Under the pieces are notes generated by a model that was not told where the DNA came from, ran no database searches, and worked only from the letters and a program-made list of their open reading frames with translations. From Prochlorococcus marinus str. MIT 9312 (GTDB taxonomy: Bacteria; Cyanobacteriota; Cyanobacteriia; PCC-6307; Cyanobiaceae): a DNA stretch of 64,000 nucleotides. Made by a program: the position numbers and the translations under genes. The DNA lies in contig NC_007577.1 in the NCBI RefSeq assembly GCF_000012645.1, forward strand, positions 186,001-250,000. The letters are read 5' to 3'. The first letter of the stretch is position 1. The number at the start of each line of letters is the position of its first letter. Below are positions 47,874 through 56,759 of the stretch, piece after piece.

Positions 47874-48497
47874 TCAATTTCTGCCATATTCCGAAAAGCA
47901 AGAGTTTCTTCCATTTTTAGGTAATTTAATTATTGACCATTGAATCAAACCTAAAGTATAGATTAATAATGAAAATAAACCTAAAAATTTTGCTATCGGC
48001 TGAGTAAAGTTCGCTCCAAAGAAAAAATTAAATAAATTTTTTATAATAATATATAAATTTGAAGAAGGCTGAAGCCATATTGCACATTCAGCCGAATTAA
48101 TAAAAGAAAAGCAGCTAAAGTTTTGTAAACTTAGAATTAAGAAATTAAGAGATATAAAAGTAAGTGACCATCTCCATATTTTTGTCATCGTGATAAGGTA
48201 GTAAGAAAAATCATATTCTTTAAATTCATCATTAATATCGTTCCAAAACCAAACTGAAATTGTCATTAATATTGTTGAAATATTTGTTATCACGAGTCCA
48301 TAACTATAGTTACCTATTAAGAGCAAAAGGCTTATAAAAAATAAAAGGGATATTTTCCAATAAATTGATAGAAGTTTATTAACAGCTTTATTTCTTTTTT
48401 TAATTGACCAAAAAAATAATATAACAGGAATACCAATAAGGAAAATTATTGAAAGTTGAAAAGATAGCCAAATAGAAAGTTGATTAAAAACGTTCAA
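47874..48497 (-). CDS. Membrane protein, DUF3177-like
   Basis: This 207-residue integral membrane protein has about five hydrophobic segments. SYGLVITNISTILMTISVWF followed by WNDINDEF, and the late WLQPSSNLY, resemble a cyanobacterial family I believe to be DUF3177. No catalytic residues are evident. It is convergent with ileS and divergent from trmB across a 122-base spacer. Confidence 0.6.
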   Translation of the reverse strand: MNVFNQLSIWLSFQLSIIFLIGIPVILFFWSIKKRNKAVNKLLSIYWKISLLFFISLLLLIGNYSYGLVITNISTILMTISVWFWNDINDEFKEYDFSYYLITMTKIWRWSLTFISLNFLILSLQNFSCFSFINSAECAIWLQPSSNLYIIIKNLFNFFFGANFTQPIAKFLGLFSLLIYTLGLIQWSIIKLPKNGRNSCFSEYGRN

Positions 48498-48619
48498 AAC
48501 TTTTTCTTTTTATATACATAATCATTAAACATCAAACTGTTACTTTTTATCTTACTATTGTCATAGTTGTGAATATTTTGCATCTTTATATTATTGCCGA
48601 GAAATAAATTAATAATTGT

Positions 48620-49249
48620 ATGAGACAGCATGTAAATCCACTTAGTAGAAATTTCAATGAAATTGAAAGAATACCTGCTTTGATTGAAATGTTTGGTGAT
48701 TCTAAATCTAATCTTCATTTGGATATAGGTTGTGCCGCTGGTGAGTTTCTATTCGATTTAGCCTTAATTAATACCAATTGGAATTATATAGGAATTGAAA
48801 TCCGTGAGAGATTAGTTAAAACTGCCAAATTAAAAGTGCGAGAAAGAGATATTAAAAATTTATATTTTATATTTGGTAATGCTAATAACATTTTGCATGA
48901 TGTCCAAAGTAAATTTATTTTCAAAAACGTAAAAAGTATTTCTTTTAATTTTCCTGATCCATGGTTTAAAAAAAGACATTATAAAAGACGTGTAATTCAG
49001 CCAGAGTTTCTTAATCTTCTCTCAAATTCATTGCAAAAAGGATCGCTAATTTTTATAAAAACTGATGTAAAGGATTTATTCGATTATATGGATTGCATCA
49101 TATCAAATAATTTTAATTTTAAAAAAATAGATAAAAATGATTTTAATTTTTCTGAAAGTTTTAATCCAAGTCAAGTTAAAACTAATAGGGAAAAGTATGT
49201 AATTGTTAACCAACTTGATATTTTTGAGAGGATTTATATAAAAATATGA
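48620..49249 (+). CDS. trmB: tRNA (guanine-N7-)-methyltransferase
   Basis: TrmB methylates G46 of tRNA using S-adenosylmethionine. The SAM-binding loop [17 protein letters not shown], the next acidic strand [11 protein letters not shown], and the family signature [20 protein letters not shown] (20 residues) with the catalytic Asp are present. The 209 residues are on the short side but complete. It is convergent with glmM (7-base gap). Confidence 0.95.
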
Positions 49250-49256
49250 TTCATAA

Positions 49257-50609
49257 TTAATTCATTATTTTATTAATTTCTAAAATGAGTTTGTTGGCTA
49301 TTTCGCTTGATAAAGAATCAACTTTCTTATGGCTTTTGGCCTCAACAAGCACTCGCATTAGAGGTTCAGTGCCGCTAGGCCTTATATAAATTCTACAATT
49401 ATCCGAATAAATTTTCTGAAAATTTTCTGTGGTTTGGTTAATTAAGATTCTAGTCTTTTGATTTACTTTATTAATATTAAAATTTAAATTAATGTTGGTT
49501 AGTTTTTGAGGGAAAGGTTCGAAACTAGTTTTAAGCCAATTATTTAAAGTAATATTTTTCTTTTTACAGTATTTAGAAATTTGAAGTGCAGTTAATATTC
49601 CATCTCCAGAAAAGTTGTTAATTTTTGAAAGTATATGACCTGACTGCTCACCTCCTAAAACTGCCCTTTTTTCCTTGATTGCGTCATGAACGTATTTATC
49701 TCCTACATCAGTTCTATATAAAAGTCCGCCAATTTTGTTCCATGCTTCTTCAAAACCTAAATTTGCCATTTGAGTTGATATTAGTAAATTATTTGTGAGA
49801 ATCTTTTGTTCCATAAGTTCTCTACCCCAAAGAAAAAGAATATGATCTCCATCCAATACATTCCCTTTAGAATCTAATCCAATCACTCTATCGGAATCTC
49901 CATCAAAGCTAAATCCCATATCTGCAGGACTCTGTCTTAATGCTTTTTTTAATGGTTCGAGGTTAGTAGAACCACAATTCACATTAATTTTTAATCCATT
50001 TTTAGAGTTATTTAGAACTCTTACATCAGCACCAAGACTCTGAAAAATCTTTTTTGCGCAGGTTGTCGCTGATCCATAGCATGTGTCTAATATTATTTTC
50101 ATTCCGCTTAAATTTTCTCCGCCCATTGATTGGATTAGGCTTTTCATGTAAATATCCATAAGCTCTTTATTTGCTTTTAAAGAGATCTCTTTTGTGGTAA
50201 CTGATATATTTTGATTTGACTCTTCAATGAATTTTTGAATTTTATTTTCAAAATTTTTAGTAATTTTTTGACCATTATGATCAAAGATTTTTATGCCATT
50301 ATATTCGGGAGGGTTATGACTTGCAGAAATCATTATCCCACTACTCAGCTGCTCTTGTTTGATTAAAAAAGGTATAGCTGGGGTAGGGCAGATTCCAAGA
50401 TTTATAAATTTTTTGCCACTTGCATTTATACCTTTTGTTATCGCATGAAGCAGAATATCTCCACTAATTCTTGTATCTCTTCCAATTAATATTGGATTAT
50501 TATTTTCTAAATTCGAACCTAGAGCATAACCAACTTTATAGGCTAGAGAATAAGTTATCTCTTCATTGAATCTTCCTCTTATTCCATCAGTTCCAAAGAT
50601 TGATTGCAT
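49257..50609 (-). CDS. glmM: Phosphoglucosamine mutase
   Basis: GlmM converts glucosamine 6-phosphate to the 1-phosphate on the path to UDP-GlcNAc. The phosphoserine loop is [15 protein letters not shown], the metal loop [14 protein letters not shown], the sugar loop GGEQSGHI and the phosphate-binding loop [15 protein letters not shown]. Length is 450 residues. It feeds the substrate chain used by murG elsewhere in the window. A 136-base divergent spacer leads to the thioredoxin-like gene. Confidence 0.95.
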   Translation of the reverse strand: MQSIFGTDGIRGRFNEEITYSLAYKVGYALGSNLENNNPILIGRDTRISGDILLHAITKGINASGKKFINLGICPTPAIPFLIKQEQLSSGIMISASHNPPEYNGIKIFDHNGQKITKNFENKIQKFIEESNQNISVTTKEISLKANKELMDIYMKSLIQSMGGENLSGMKIILDTCYGSATTCAKKIFQSLGADVRVLNNSKNGLKINVNCGSTNLEPLKKALRQSPADMGFSFDGDSDRVIGLDSKGNVLDGDHILFLWGRELMEQKILTNNLLISTQMANLGFEEAWNKIGGLLYRTDVGDKYVHDAIKEKRAVLGGEQSGHILSKINNFSGDGILTALQISKYCKKKNITLNNWLKTSFEPFPQKLTNINLNFNINKVNQKTRILINQTTENFQKIYSDNCRIYIRPSGTEPLMRVLVEAKSHKKVDSLSSEIANKLILEINKIMN

Positions 50610-50745
50610 AATTAGATTTCAGGAATCAAAGATATTTTAATTATTATTCTGTTCTTATCTTATCAGTTGATTAAAAGGTGACAGATTTAAATTCTCTTTA
50701 TTTGTTTAACTTATTTAAAATGTTTTTAGTTAGTAAGTATTTATA

Positions 50746-51291
50746 ATGCAATCTGATAGTAGAGAGCCACAGTTAAACGCAAATTTAAATTTAATAGTTG
50801 TTCTGCTTATTGTTTTTGTTATTGTTTCTTTGGTTTTGTTTAGAAATCTCTTTTTTCAATCAACTTACCTTCTCAAGAGTTTTGGAGAATTATCTGTTGA
50901 GCCGGAAATAGCTTTTAAAAACAAGAAACCTACTTTTCTTGAATTTTATGCAGAGTGGTGCGAAGTTTGTAAAGAAATGGCTCCAAAAGTATCTGCTTTA
51001 AAAGATGAATACGAAAAAGATATCAACTTTGTTTTTCTAAATGTTGATAATCAAAAATGGGAAAATTACATCCGAAAATTTGAAGTCAATGGAATTCCTC
51101 AAGTTAATCTTTTTGATAGAGAAGGTAATTTAAAATCTACTTTTATAGGTAAACAAGAAGAAATAACAATAAGAGAATCTTTAGCTTCTTTAAAGGGAGA
51201 GACAAAATCTCATGAAGAAATTCATAGTGCTGAATTTTCAGTAATCAAACAAAAGAAAAATTATCAGGGTAATCCTCGTAGTCATGGATAG
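50746..51291 (+). CDS. txlA: Membrane-anchored thioredoxin-like protein (TxlA/HCF164-like)
   Basis: The protein has one N-terminal membrane helix (about residues 16-36) and a thioredoxin domain with the active site EFYAEWCEVCKEMAP (CxxC: CEVC) and the cis-proline region NGIPQVNLFDREG. TxlA/HCF164-type proteins carry electrons across the thylakoid to reduce cytochrome-c and cytochrome b6f maturation factors. The 181 residues and topology fit. The C-terminal tail (about 150-181) is polar and probably disordered. Confidence 0.85.
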   Translation: MQSDSREPQLNANLNLIVVLLIVFVIVSLVLFRNLFFQSTYLLKSFGELSVEPEIAFKNKKPTFLEFYAEWCEVCKEMAPKVSALKDEYEKDINFVFLNVDNQKWENYIRKFEVNGIPQVNLFDREGNLKSTFIGKQEEITIRESLASLKGETKSHEEIHSAEFSVIKQKKNYQGNPRSHG

Positions 51292-51298
51292 ATAATTC

Positions 51299-51931
51299 TT
51301 ACCAATCTAAAGATTTTGATACAATCGGAAAACTGTCTTTAAAAATAGACTTACAATTTTGGGCAATAGACTTGTGCTCTTCTTGAGTGCCATGAGCTGA
51401 TCTTAAGTTAATGTAATGTATCCATGATCTGCATGATCCAGACATATAGATTCTTGTTGGAGTTGATAATGGTAAAACAAATCTCGCACATTCTTTGGCT
51501 ATTCCTTCAGAGAGTAAATCTTCATATAATTCTGAAGCAGCCTTAAAATGTGAAGCAATTTTTGCATTGAATCTTTTTTTTAATTCATCAGAAAGGTCAG
51601 GAATAGAATTTTGCCTATTTTTAAAATCTTGTCTTCTCAACTCTGGTAAAGGAATATTCCCTAATTGAGAACTATCTGCGTATCTCTGTGAAAATTCCTG
51701 GAAAGTAAATGATCTATGTCTTAAAATTTGAGCTGCAATTCCTCTGTTGGTTTCTATTTGTAAGGTCATAAATGACTGCTCAAAGACACTCCAATGTTCA
51801 TTTTTAATACAATAACTCAATAATTTTGAATAATCTTCGTTTTTCTGATTTTTTGGATTACTAACTCTTGCAATGTAAGCCATTGTTTTTTCTGCATCAG
51901 GAGTTAATGAAATTAGTTCAACTTTACTCAT
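51299..51931 (-). CDS. thyX: Flavin-dependent thymidylate synthase ThyX
   Basis: ThyX makes dTMP from dUMP using FAD, NADPH and methylene-tetrahydrofolate. The defining RHRxxS motif lies in LRHRSFTFQEFSQRY, and substrate-binding elements continue in ECARFVLPLSTPTRIYMSG and HINLRSAHGTQEEH-like sequence (YINLRSAHGTQEEHK). Length is 210 residues. It is last in a tight minus-strand unit after dcd (1-base gap) and the CobO-like gene, so nucleotide precursor genes are co-expressed. Confidence 0.96.
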   Translation of the reverse strand: MSKVELISLTPDAEKTMAYIARVSNPKNQKNEDYSKLLSYCIKNEHWSVFEQSFMTLQIETNRGIAAQILRHRSFTFQEFSQRYADSSQLGNIPLPELRRQDFKNRQNSIPDLSDELKKRFNAKIASHFKAASELYEDLLSEGIAKECARFVLPLSTPTRIYMSGSCRSWIHYINLRSAHGTQEEHKSIAQNCKSIFKDSFPIVSKSLDW

Positions 51932-51932
51932 T

Positions 51933-52526
51933 TTAAATCCTTGCTAGAGTCACTTTCTCTGGTTGATTTTGATATTTACCTCTTCTATCTTCATAAGTTG
52001 TAGAACAAGGATCACCTTCAAAAAAAAGTAGTTGGCAGATACCCTCGTTAGCATAAATTCTGCAATCTGCGCCTGAACTATTACTAAACTCTAAAGTTAG
52101 GTGGCCTTCCCATCCTGCTTCTGCAGGTGTTGTGTTAACTATAATTCCTAGCCGGGCGTAAGTACTTTTTCCTATGCAAATCACAGTTATATTTTCTGGT
52201 ACTTTCATTTTTTCTAAAGCCACCCCTAAACCATACGAGTGTGCAGGAAGAATAAAAAAGTCTCCATCCTCATCATGGTGAAGAACAGTTTTTTCTAAAT
52301 TATGAGGATTAAACTTTTTGGGATTCATCACAGTACCGGGGATATGTCTAAATATTAGGAATTCTTTTGATGAGAGTCTTAAATCATAGCCATAAGAGGA
52401 ACATCCGTAACTCAAAACTGGTTTTTGTTGATTGTCAGGTTCAAGATGTCTTACCAAATTTGATTGGAAGGGGTTTATCATTCCCTCAGACGCTTTTTGA
52501 TTTATCCAGAGATCATTTTTAAGCAT
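51933..52526 (-). CDS. dcd: dCTP deaminase
   Basis: Dcd deaminates dCTP to dUTP, feeding dTMP synthesis. The nucleotide-binding GKSTYARLGIIVNTTPAEAG (20 residues), with the catalytic Glu in the segment that follows (WEGHLTLEFSN), is typical of the Dcd/dUTPase trimer family. The C-terminal residues (YQNQPEKVTLARI) form the lid. The 197 residues are normal. It precedes thyX by one base, which is logical because the dUMP derived from its product is the ThyX substrate. Confidence 0.95.
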   Translation of the reverse strand: MLKNDLWINQKASEGMINPFQSNLVRHLEPDNQQKPVLSYGCSSYGYDLRLSSKEFLIFRHIPGTVMNPKKFNPHNLEKTVLHHDEDGDFFILPAHSYGLGVALEKMKVPENITVICIGKSTYARLGIIVNTTPAEAGWEGHLTLEFSNSSGADCRIYANEGICQLLFFEGDPCSTTYEDRRGKYQNQPEKVTLARI

Positions 52527-52530
52527 TGTT

Positions 52531-53112
52531 TTATGAGCGAAGTTCAGTAATTTGATTGGCCATTAATAATAAATCTTTTGGGATATCTGTACCAGTAAGG
52601 ATTACATCTCCTGATATAAATCGGTTTTCAAGTGTTGAAATCAAGTCATCCTTATGGATAATTTTCATCTCAATTGCAAGAAAAATTTCGTCAAGTATGA
52701 TTTGATCATTTTCACCAGAAAGTAATTCTTTTTTGCAAAAGTTCCATAATTCATAAGTAGATTCATGAATAGATTTTTTTAAATTTTGATTATTTTCAAT
52801 TTCTTCAGAATGATATTGATCAAAGGAATGTGCTGATCTTACCCAAGTTAAATTGCCACAAAGTTTTACTTTATTAGCAATTCCTTGTTTAACCCCTCCT
52901 TTCATAAATTGAACTAAAAGTACTTTCCTGCCTAGAGCTGCATTTCTTAGAGAGTCTCTAATTATAGAAGAATAACTTCCTCTATAGGAAGACTGATAGA
53001 TTTGGATTTGCCCGTTTTGTGTAAATGTTTTAAAGTTTATTTTGTTATCAGAACTTATATTCACTACATCAGGATTACTTTTGGAATAACTATTAGATGA
53101 ACTAATTACCAT
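52531..53112 (-). CDS. CobO/BtuR-like corrinoid adenosyltransferase homologue with eroded P-loop
   Basis: The protein has the body of a CobO/BtuR ATP:cob(I)alamin adenosyltransferase: GRKVLLVQFMKGG, the aromatic-acidic stretch around HSFDQYHSEE and the Walker-B-like QIILDEIFLAIEMKII, followed by ILTGTDIPKDLLLMANQITE (20 residues). The P-loop is missing: where CobO proteins have GNGKGKTTAA, this one reads YRGSYSSIIRD. ATP binding must therefore differ or be lost. At 193 residues it is near family length. It heads the operon with dcd (4-base gap) and thyX. Function as adenosyltransferase is uncertain. Confidence 0.75.
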   Translation of the reverse strand: MVISSSNSYSKSNPDVVNISSDNKINFKTFTQNGQIQIYQSSYRGSYSSIIRDSLRNAALGRKVLLVQFMKGGVKQGIANKVKLCGNLTWVRSAHSFDQYHSEEIENNQNLKKSIHESTYELWNFCKKELLSGENDQIILDEIFLAIEMKIIHKDDLISTLENRFISGDVILTGTDIPKDLLLMANQITELRS

Positions 53113-53154
53113 TATTTTAGATTCTTTTCTACATGCAGTATAATTTGAATATAT

Positions 53155-53174
53155 TTACACTGCATATAGTGTAA
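53155..53174. promoter_or_regulatory. NrdR-box-like palindrome before the cobO-like/dcd/thyX operon
   Basis: TTACACT-N6-AGTGTAA is a perfect 7-base inverted repeat. Its core ACACTGCATATAGTGT agrees at 14 of 16 positions with the NrdR box ACACWATATATWGTGT. It lies 43 bases before the operon start and overlaps the expected -35 of a minus-strand promoter whose -10 would be TATACT (53142-53137). NrdR represses ribonucleotide reductase genes in bacteria. Confidence 0.5.
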
Positions 53175-53252
53175 TTTTACTTAAAAAAAGTTTTAAGAAA
53201 GTTTAAATTAGCAAAGATAATTCCATAGAAAAATGAATAAGAATTGAAAATT

Positions 53253-53266
53253 GTTACAGTTGATAC
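53253..53266 (+). promoter_or_regulatory. ntcA: NtcA binding site in the ntcA promoter
   Basis: GTTACAGTTGATAC fits GTA-N8-TAC with one mismatch and the relaxed GT-N10-AC form exactly. TAAGTT (53289-53294), a TAN3T -10 element, follows 22 bases later, the spacing of NtcA-activated promoters. NtcA autoregulation is well known in cyanobacteria. Confidence 0.6.
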
Positions 53267-53314
53267 AAGATATTTCATGGTGTCTTCTTAAGTTTTTTAA
53301 TAGTTAAGATATTT

Positions 53315-54049
53315 ATGATACCTTCTTCTCGAGGATTCAGTCGCTTTAATTCGCAACAATCCGGACAAAGTAAGATTAACTCTGTTGGAGAACGTTTTCC
53401 AATTAATAGAACTTTAATGGAAGTAATTAGAGGTCTAGAGGGTGCAAGCACAGAAATGGTTGAGAGATCTAAAACAATATTTTTCCCTGGGGATCCTGCC
53501 GAGAGGGTTTATTTGATAAGGAGAGGAGCAGTAAGATTGTCAAGAGTTTATGAATCAGGTGAAGAGATAACTGTTGCTCTATTAAGAGAAAATAGTCTCT
53601 TTGGTGTTTTATCTCTTCTAACAGGCCATAGATCTGATCGTTTTTATCATTCCATAGCATTCACAAGAGTTGAAATGATAACAGCACCTGCGAATTCTGT
53701 TTTAAGAGCAATAGAGGAAGATGCATCAGTTGGACTATTATTGTTGCAGGGTCTTTCAAGTAGGATCTTACAAACAGAAACAATGATAGAAACTCTTACT
53801 CACAGAGATATGTCTTCACGTTTAGTAAGTTTTTTAATGGTTCTTTGTAGAGACTTTGGAGTCGCAAGTGAAAAAGGTATTACAATAGATTTAAGACTTT
53901 CACATCAAGCTATTGCTGAAGCTATTGGTTCAACAAGAGTAACGATTACAAGATTATTAGGCGATTTAAAGGATTCTGGGCTCCTTAATATTGAAAGAAA
54001 AAAGATTACAGTATTTGATCCAATCGCTCTTTCAAAAAGATTTAATTGA
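53315..54049 (+). CDS. ntcA: Global nitrogen regulator NtcA
   Basis: NtcA is the CRP/FNR-family activator that senses 2-oxoglutarate and switches on nitrogen assimilation genes. The cNMP-like effector domain ([20 protein letters not shown], 20 residues, and later [14 protein letters not shown]) leads to the long dimer helix. The C-terminal helix-turn-helix contains [20 protein letters not shown] (20 residues), the conserved DNA-recognition segment. Length is 244 residues, with about 20 extra at the N terminus compared with the core family. A candidate autoregulatory site lies 49 bases upstream. Confidence 0.97.
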   Translation: MIPSSRGFSRFNSQQSGQSKINSVGERFPINRTLMEVIRGLEGASTEMVERSKTIFFPGDPAERVYLIRRGAVRLSRVYESGEEITVALLRENSLFGVLSLLTGHRSDRFYHSIAFTRVEMITAPANSVLRAIEEDASVGLLLLQGLSSRILQTETMIETLTHRDMSSRLVSFLMVLCRDFGVASEKGITIDLRLSHQAIAEAIGSTRVTITRLLGDLKDSGLLNIERKKITVFDPIALSKRFN

Positions 54050-54088
54050 TTTATCATTCATTATGATGTAATGAATGTATGAAATAGT

Positions 54089-55048
54089 GTGGCCTGGATC
54101 TTAATTGTTTTTTTAATATTACTCGGAGGATTAATTGCACCATTTGGGGACCTCCTTGGTACAAAGATTGGTAAAGCTAGATTTAGTATCTTAAAATTAA
54201 GACCAAAGAAAACAGCGACAATTGTAACGATAATAACTGGAGGTTTTATTAGTGCAATATCTATTGGGTTATTGATTTTAGTTAGTGAAGAATTTAGGCA
54301 AAGACTTTTTGTTGATATTCCTTTTTTACAAAAAACTTTGGATGAGAGTAAAAAGGCGCTTCTTCCTCTCCAGGAAGAAAGGAAGAAGCTTGAAGATAAA
54401 ATTAATAATAAAGAAAAAGAATTAAATAAATTAAAAAGTGATGTTCAAGAATTTAGAAGAGGAAATGTAGTTATTAAAAGAGGACAAACTTTATATATAG
54501 GACAAGTTGTTTCTAATCCAAATATAAAATTAGCTTTAGGAAAGATTTACAAAAGAGCAGATAGATATGTTCAGAAAATTGTAATTCCTAGTAAAAAAGA
54601 AGTAAAAAATATTCTTTTGTGGAGATCTAGTGATATAAATGAAATTGAAGAAGTAACTGCAAAAGAAGGGAATTGGATCATATTGATCAAAGCAGCAACT
54701 AATGTTTTGAAAGGAGATAATTTTGTTTTTGTATACCCAGAATTACTCGAAAATAAAACTATTGTGAGAAGAGGGGAAGTTATAACTAGCGAAATTCTTG
54801 AAAAAAAAGATCTCAGCCTTCAAAATATTAATTCAACAATTAACATTTTGTTGAAAAAAACTAGAGACAAAATCAAGTTAAGGGGATCCATCGTCAACGA
54901 AATTAATACAAAAGGGGACTTTATTAAAAAAATTAGAGACTCTATAAAGATAGGTCAAAAGAAAAAATATCTATTAGAGGTTGTATCTTTAAAAGATAGT
55001 AAAACTGCAGAGATCATAATAGTTGAATTGAAAGTTACTAAAATATAA
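54089..55048 (+). CDS. DUF3084-like protein, membrane-anchored with coiled coil
   Basis: The protein has two hydrophobic segments (about 2-22 and 45-68) separated by LGTKIGKARFSILKLRPKKT (20 residues), a pattern typical of cyanobacterial DUF3084 proteins. A coiled-coil stretch (about 80-120, rich in Lys and Glu) and a beta-rich C-terminal domain follow. The start is GTG, 39 bases after the ntcA stop. Length is 319 residues. Function is unknown. Co-directional spacing with ntcA and the YqgF-like gene suggests a common transcript. Confidence 0.8.
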   Translation: MAWILIVFLILLGGLIAPFGDLLGTKIGKARFSILKLRPKKTATIVTIITGGFISAISIGLLILVSEEFRQRLFVDIPFLQKTLDESKKALLPLQEERKKLEDKINNKEKELNKLKSDVQEFRRGNVVIKRGQTLYIGQVVSNPNIKLALGKIYKRADRYVQKIVIPSKKEVKNILLWRSSDINEIEEVTAKEGNWIILIKAATNVLKGDNFVFVYPELLENKTIVRRGEVITSEILEKKDLSLQNINSTINILLKKTRDKIKLRGSIVNEINTKGDFIKKIRDSIKIGQKKKYLLEVVSLKDSKTAEIIIVELKVTKI

Positions 55049-55054
55049 TCTTTT

Positions 55055-55492
55055 ATGTTTAAATTAATATCTATTGATCCTGGTAAATGTAAATGCGGGT
55101 TGGTAGTGGTTGATTTACATCAAAAAAAGGTTGATCAAGCAGTTGTCCTCAATACTGAATTTCTTCCAAAACATGTAAAAACTTTAATTAGTTATGAAAA
55201 TATATCAAAAGTCATAATAGGCAATGGGACAACTAGTAGACAAAACATAGAAAAACTTGAATTTATAAAGAATGATCTAATTATTGTTGAAGAGAAAAAT
55301 ACAACTTTCAGAGCTAAAAAGAGATATTTTGAACTTTTCCCAACTAGAGGTTTAAAAACTTTCCTGCCAAAAGAAATTTTTATTATGAACAAAAACTTGG
55401 ATGCCGTGTCAGCATTAATAATTTTGGAAGATTATTGTAATCATAAATTCACTTTGTCTGAACATATCGACATTAAAACTTGGCTGAAATAG
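55055..55492 (+). CDS. YqgF/RuvX-like RNase H-fold protein
   Basis: This 145-residue protein opens with LISIDPGKCKCGLVVVD, the RNase H-fold first strand of Holliday-junction-resolvase-like and YqgF proteins, with its catalytic-type Asp. Further acidic positions are Glu in LIIVEEKNTTFRAKKRYFEL and Asp in NLDAVSALIILEDYC. Relatives process pre-16S rRNA or DNA junctions. A YqgF-like partner following DUF3084 is a common cyanobacterial arrangement. It overlaps the convergent DUF3146 gene by 20 bases. Confidence 0.78.
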   Translation: MFKLISIDPGKCKCGLVVVDLHQKKVDQAVVLNTEFLPKHVKTLISYENISKVIIGNGTTSRQNIEKLEFIKNDLIIVEEKNTTFRAKKRYFELFPTRGLKTFLPKEIFIMNKNLDAVSALIILEDYCNHKFTLSEHIDIKTWLK

Positions 55493-55730
55493 TGAATTTA
55501 TATTCATTACCTGCTTCTAGTTCATAATCTTTTTTCAATAAAAATCTTAATAAGGCATCCTCAATTAATGCTCTTCCCAAAGGAGGATTCACGAATAACA
55601 AACCCTTATTAAAAGACCATGTAAAAGTCCATTTAAATTGACTAGCTTCTACAACTCCCTTAATTTGTTTTTTTGAGAAGCAATATTCTTTAACACTTAC
55701 ATTTGCTATTGTTTCTGGTTTTGAACGCAT
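55473..55730 (-). CDS. Small cyanobacterial protein, DUF3146-like
   Basis: The protein has 85 residues, is compact and beta-rich, with no signal or membrane segment. The segment FKWTFTWSFNKGLLFVNPPL (20 residues) and GRALIEDALLRFLLKKDYEL (20 residues) are the kind of blocks that mark a cyanobacteria-only family I take to be DUF3146. Function is unknown. It sits 3 bases downstream of pth on the same strand. Confidence 0.75.
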   Translation of the reverse strand: MRSKPETIANVSVKEYCFSKKQIKGVVEASQFKWTFTWSFNKGLLFVNPPLGRALIEDALLRFLLKKDYELEAGNEYKFTISAKF

Positions 55731-55733
55731 TTG

Positions 55734-56336
55734 TTATATTTGTTCTATATCAAAAGAATTTAATTTATTTATTATATATTCTTCTTTTTTAGTATTTAAC
55801 TGTTCAAGGGATTCTATTACCCTGACATATACTTTATCCAATATTGATTTTTCCTCTCTAGAAATGTTTCCTAATACATGAGAAATAGTATTGAAATTAT
55901 TGGTTTCTTTAGTTGATGGAGGAGAACCAATACCAATTCTTATTCTATTAAAGTCATGAGTTTGCAATTTTTCAATAATACTTTTAAGACCATTATGTCC
56001 TCCTGAACTCCCTTTTTTTCTGAATCTTATTTTTCCAAGGGGAAGATCTTTATCATCTACTATTACAAAAATCTGATTTAAATTAATTTTGTACCAATCT
56101 AATATCGCTAGGACAGCCTCACCACTGTTATTCATAAACGTATTGGGCAAAAACAACCTGTAAGTGGAATCATTCGCTTTGAATTCTGAGTAGAAACTTT
56201 TAAGTTTATCCTTTAATAAAAAACTTGAATTATATTTTTTCGATAAATTTTCAAGCAGCAAAAATCCTATATTATGTCTACTGTTTGAGTATTTTTTGCC
56301 AGGATTACCCAACCCAATTAAATATATTTCATTCAT
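55734..56336 (-). CDS. pth: Peptidyl-tRNA hydrolase
   Basis: Pth recycles peptidyl-tRNAs that fall off ribosomes. GLGNPGKKYSNSRHNIGF has the catalytic His; PNTFMNNSGEAV, VDDKDLPLGKIRFRKKGSSG (20 residues) and GGHNGLKSI complete the family pattern. The 200 residues are normal. It lies between psbH and the DUF3146-like gene in a minus-strand run; the 142-base spacer after psbH shows no clear terminator. Confidence 0.96.
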   Translation of the reverse strand: MNEIYLIGLGNPGKKYSNSRHNIGFLLLENLSKKYNSSFLLKDKLKSFYSEFKANDSTYRLFLPNTFMNNSGEAVLAILDWYKINLNQIFVIVDDKDLPLGKIRFRKKGSSGGHNGLKSIIEKLQTHDFNRIRIGIGSPPSTKETNNFNTISHVLGNISREEKSILDKVYVRVIESLEQLNTKKEEYIINKLNSFDIEQI

Positions 56337-56478
56337 GAGGTAACTCTAAATCTCTTTTCATTGAGAATTATTAATATATAAACAAACTATACTTAGAAAT
56401 TAAAACAAAAATTCCAATAAAAATTTATCCAGTAATTTTCGGATTAATTAGAAAACTTTTTGAAATACTTTCTGAAAG

Positions 56479-56679
56479 TTAGTTTCCGTTCCAATCTACT
56501 GAGAAACCTTGTAAAAGTAGAGATTGATTATAAATTTGTAGAAGAATAACTAAAAAAACCAGAAGTAGTAATCCTATGACTGTCATAACAGGAACTGCTC
56601 CCCAACCAGGTACAACTTTTCCTTGACCTGAATTGCCAATAGCTTTTAAAAGACTTCCTAATGCTGTTTTTTGACCCAT
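56479..56679 (-). CDS. psbH: Photosystem II protein PsbH
   Basis: PsbH is a one-helix photosystem II subunit required for QB-site function and assembly. The 66 residues begin [20 protein letters not shown], followed by [20 protein letters not shown], the conserved entry to the membrane helix, and end at SVDWNGN. The N-terminal extension is typical of cyanobacteria. It is head-to-head with psbN across 80 bases, the usual cyanobacterial layout. Confidence 0.97.
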
Positions 56680-56713
56680 GTTGAATTCACAAAATCGAAT
56701 ATTATTTCGCTAT

Positions 56714-56731
56714 TGTATAAGAACTTATACA
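56714..56731. repeat. Perfect palindrome in the psbH-psbN divergent promoter
   Basis: TGTATAAG and CTTATACA are perfect 8-base arms around AA, centred in the 80-base gap between the two divergent photosystem genes. It overlaps likely -10 elements on both strands. It may be an operator or only a symmetric pair of promoters. Confidence 0.45.
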
Positions 56732-56759
56732 TAAATTGTTTACAAACTTAGCAAAATTG

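Noticed and set aside
48494-48718. Minus-strand 74-codon frame covering the spacer before trmB
   Set aside because: Half of it lies opposite the trmB N terminus, the sequence is low in complexity and ends KKKKF, and no ribosome site precedes it.
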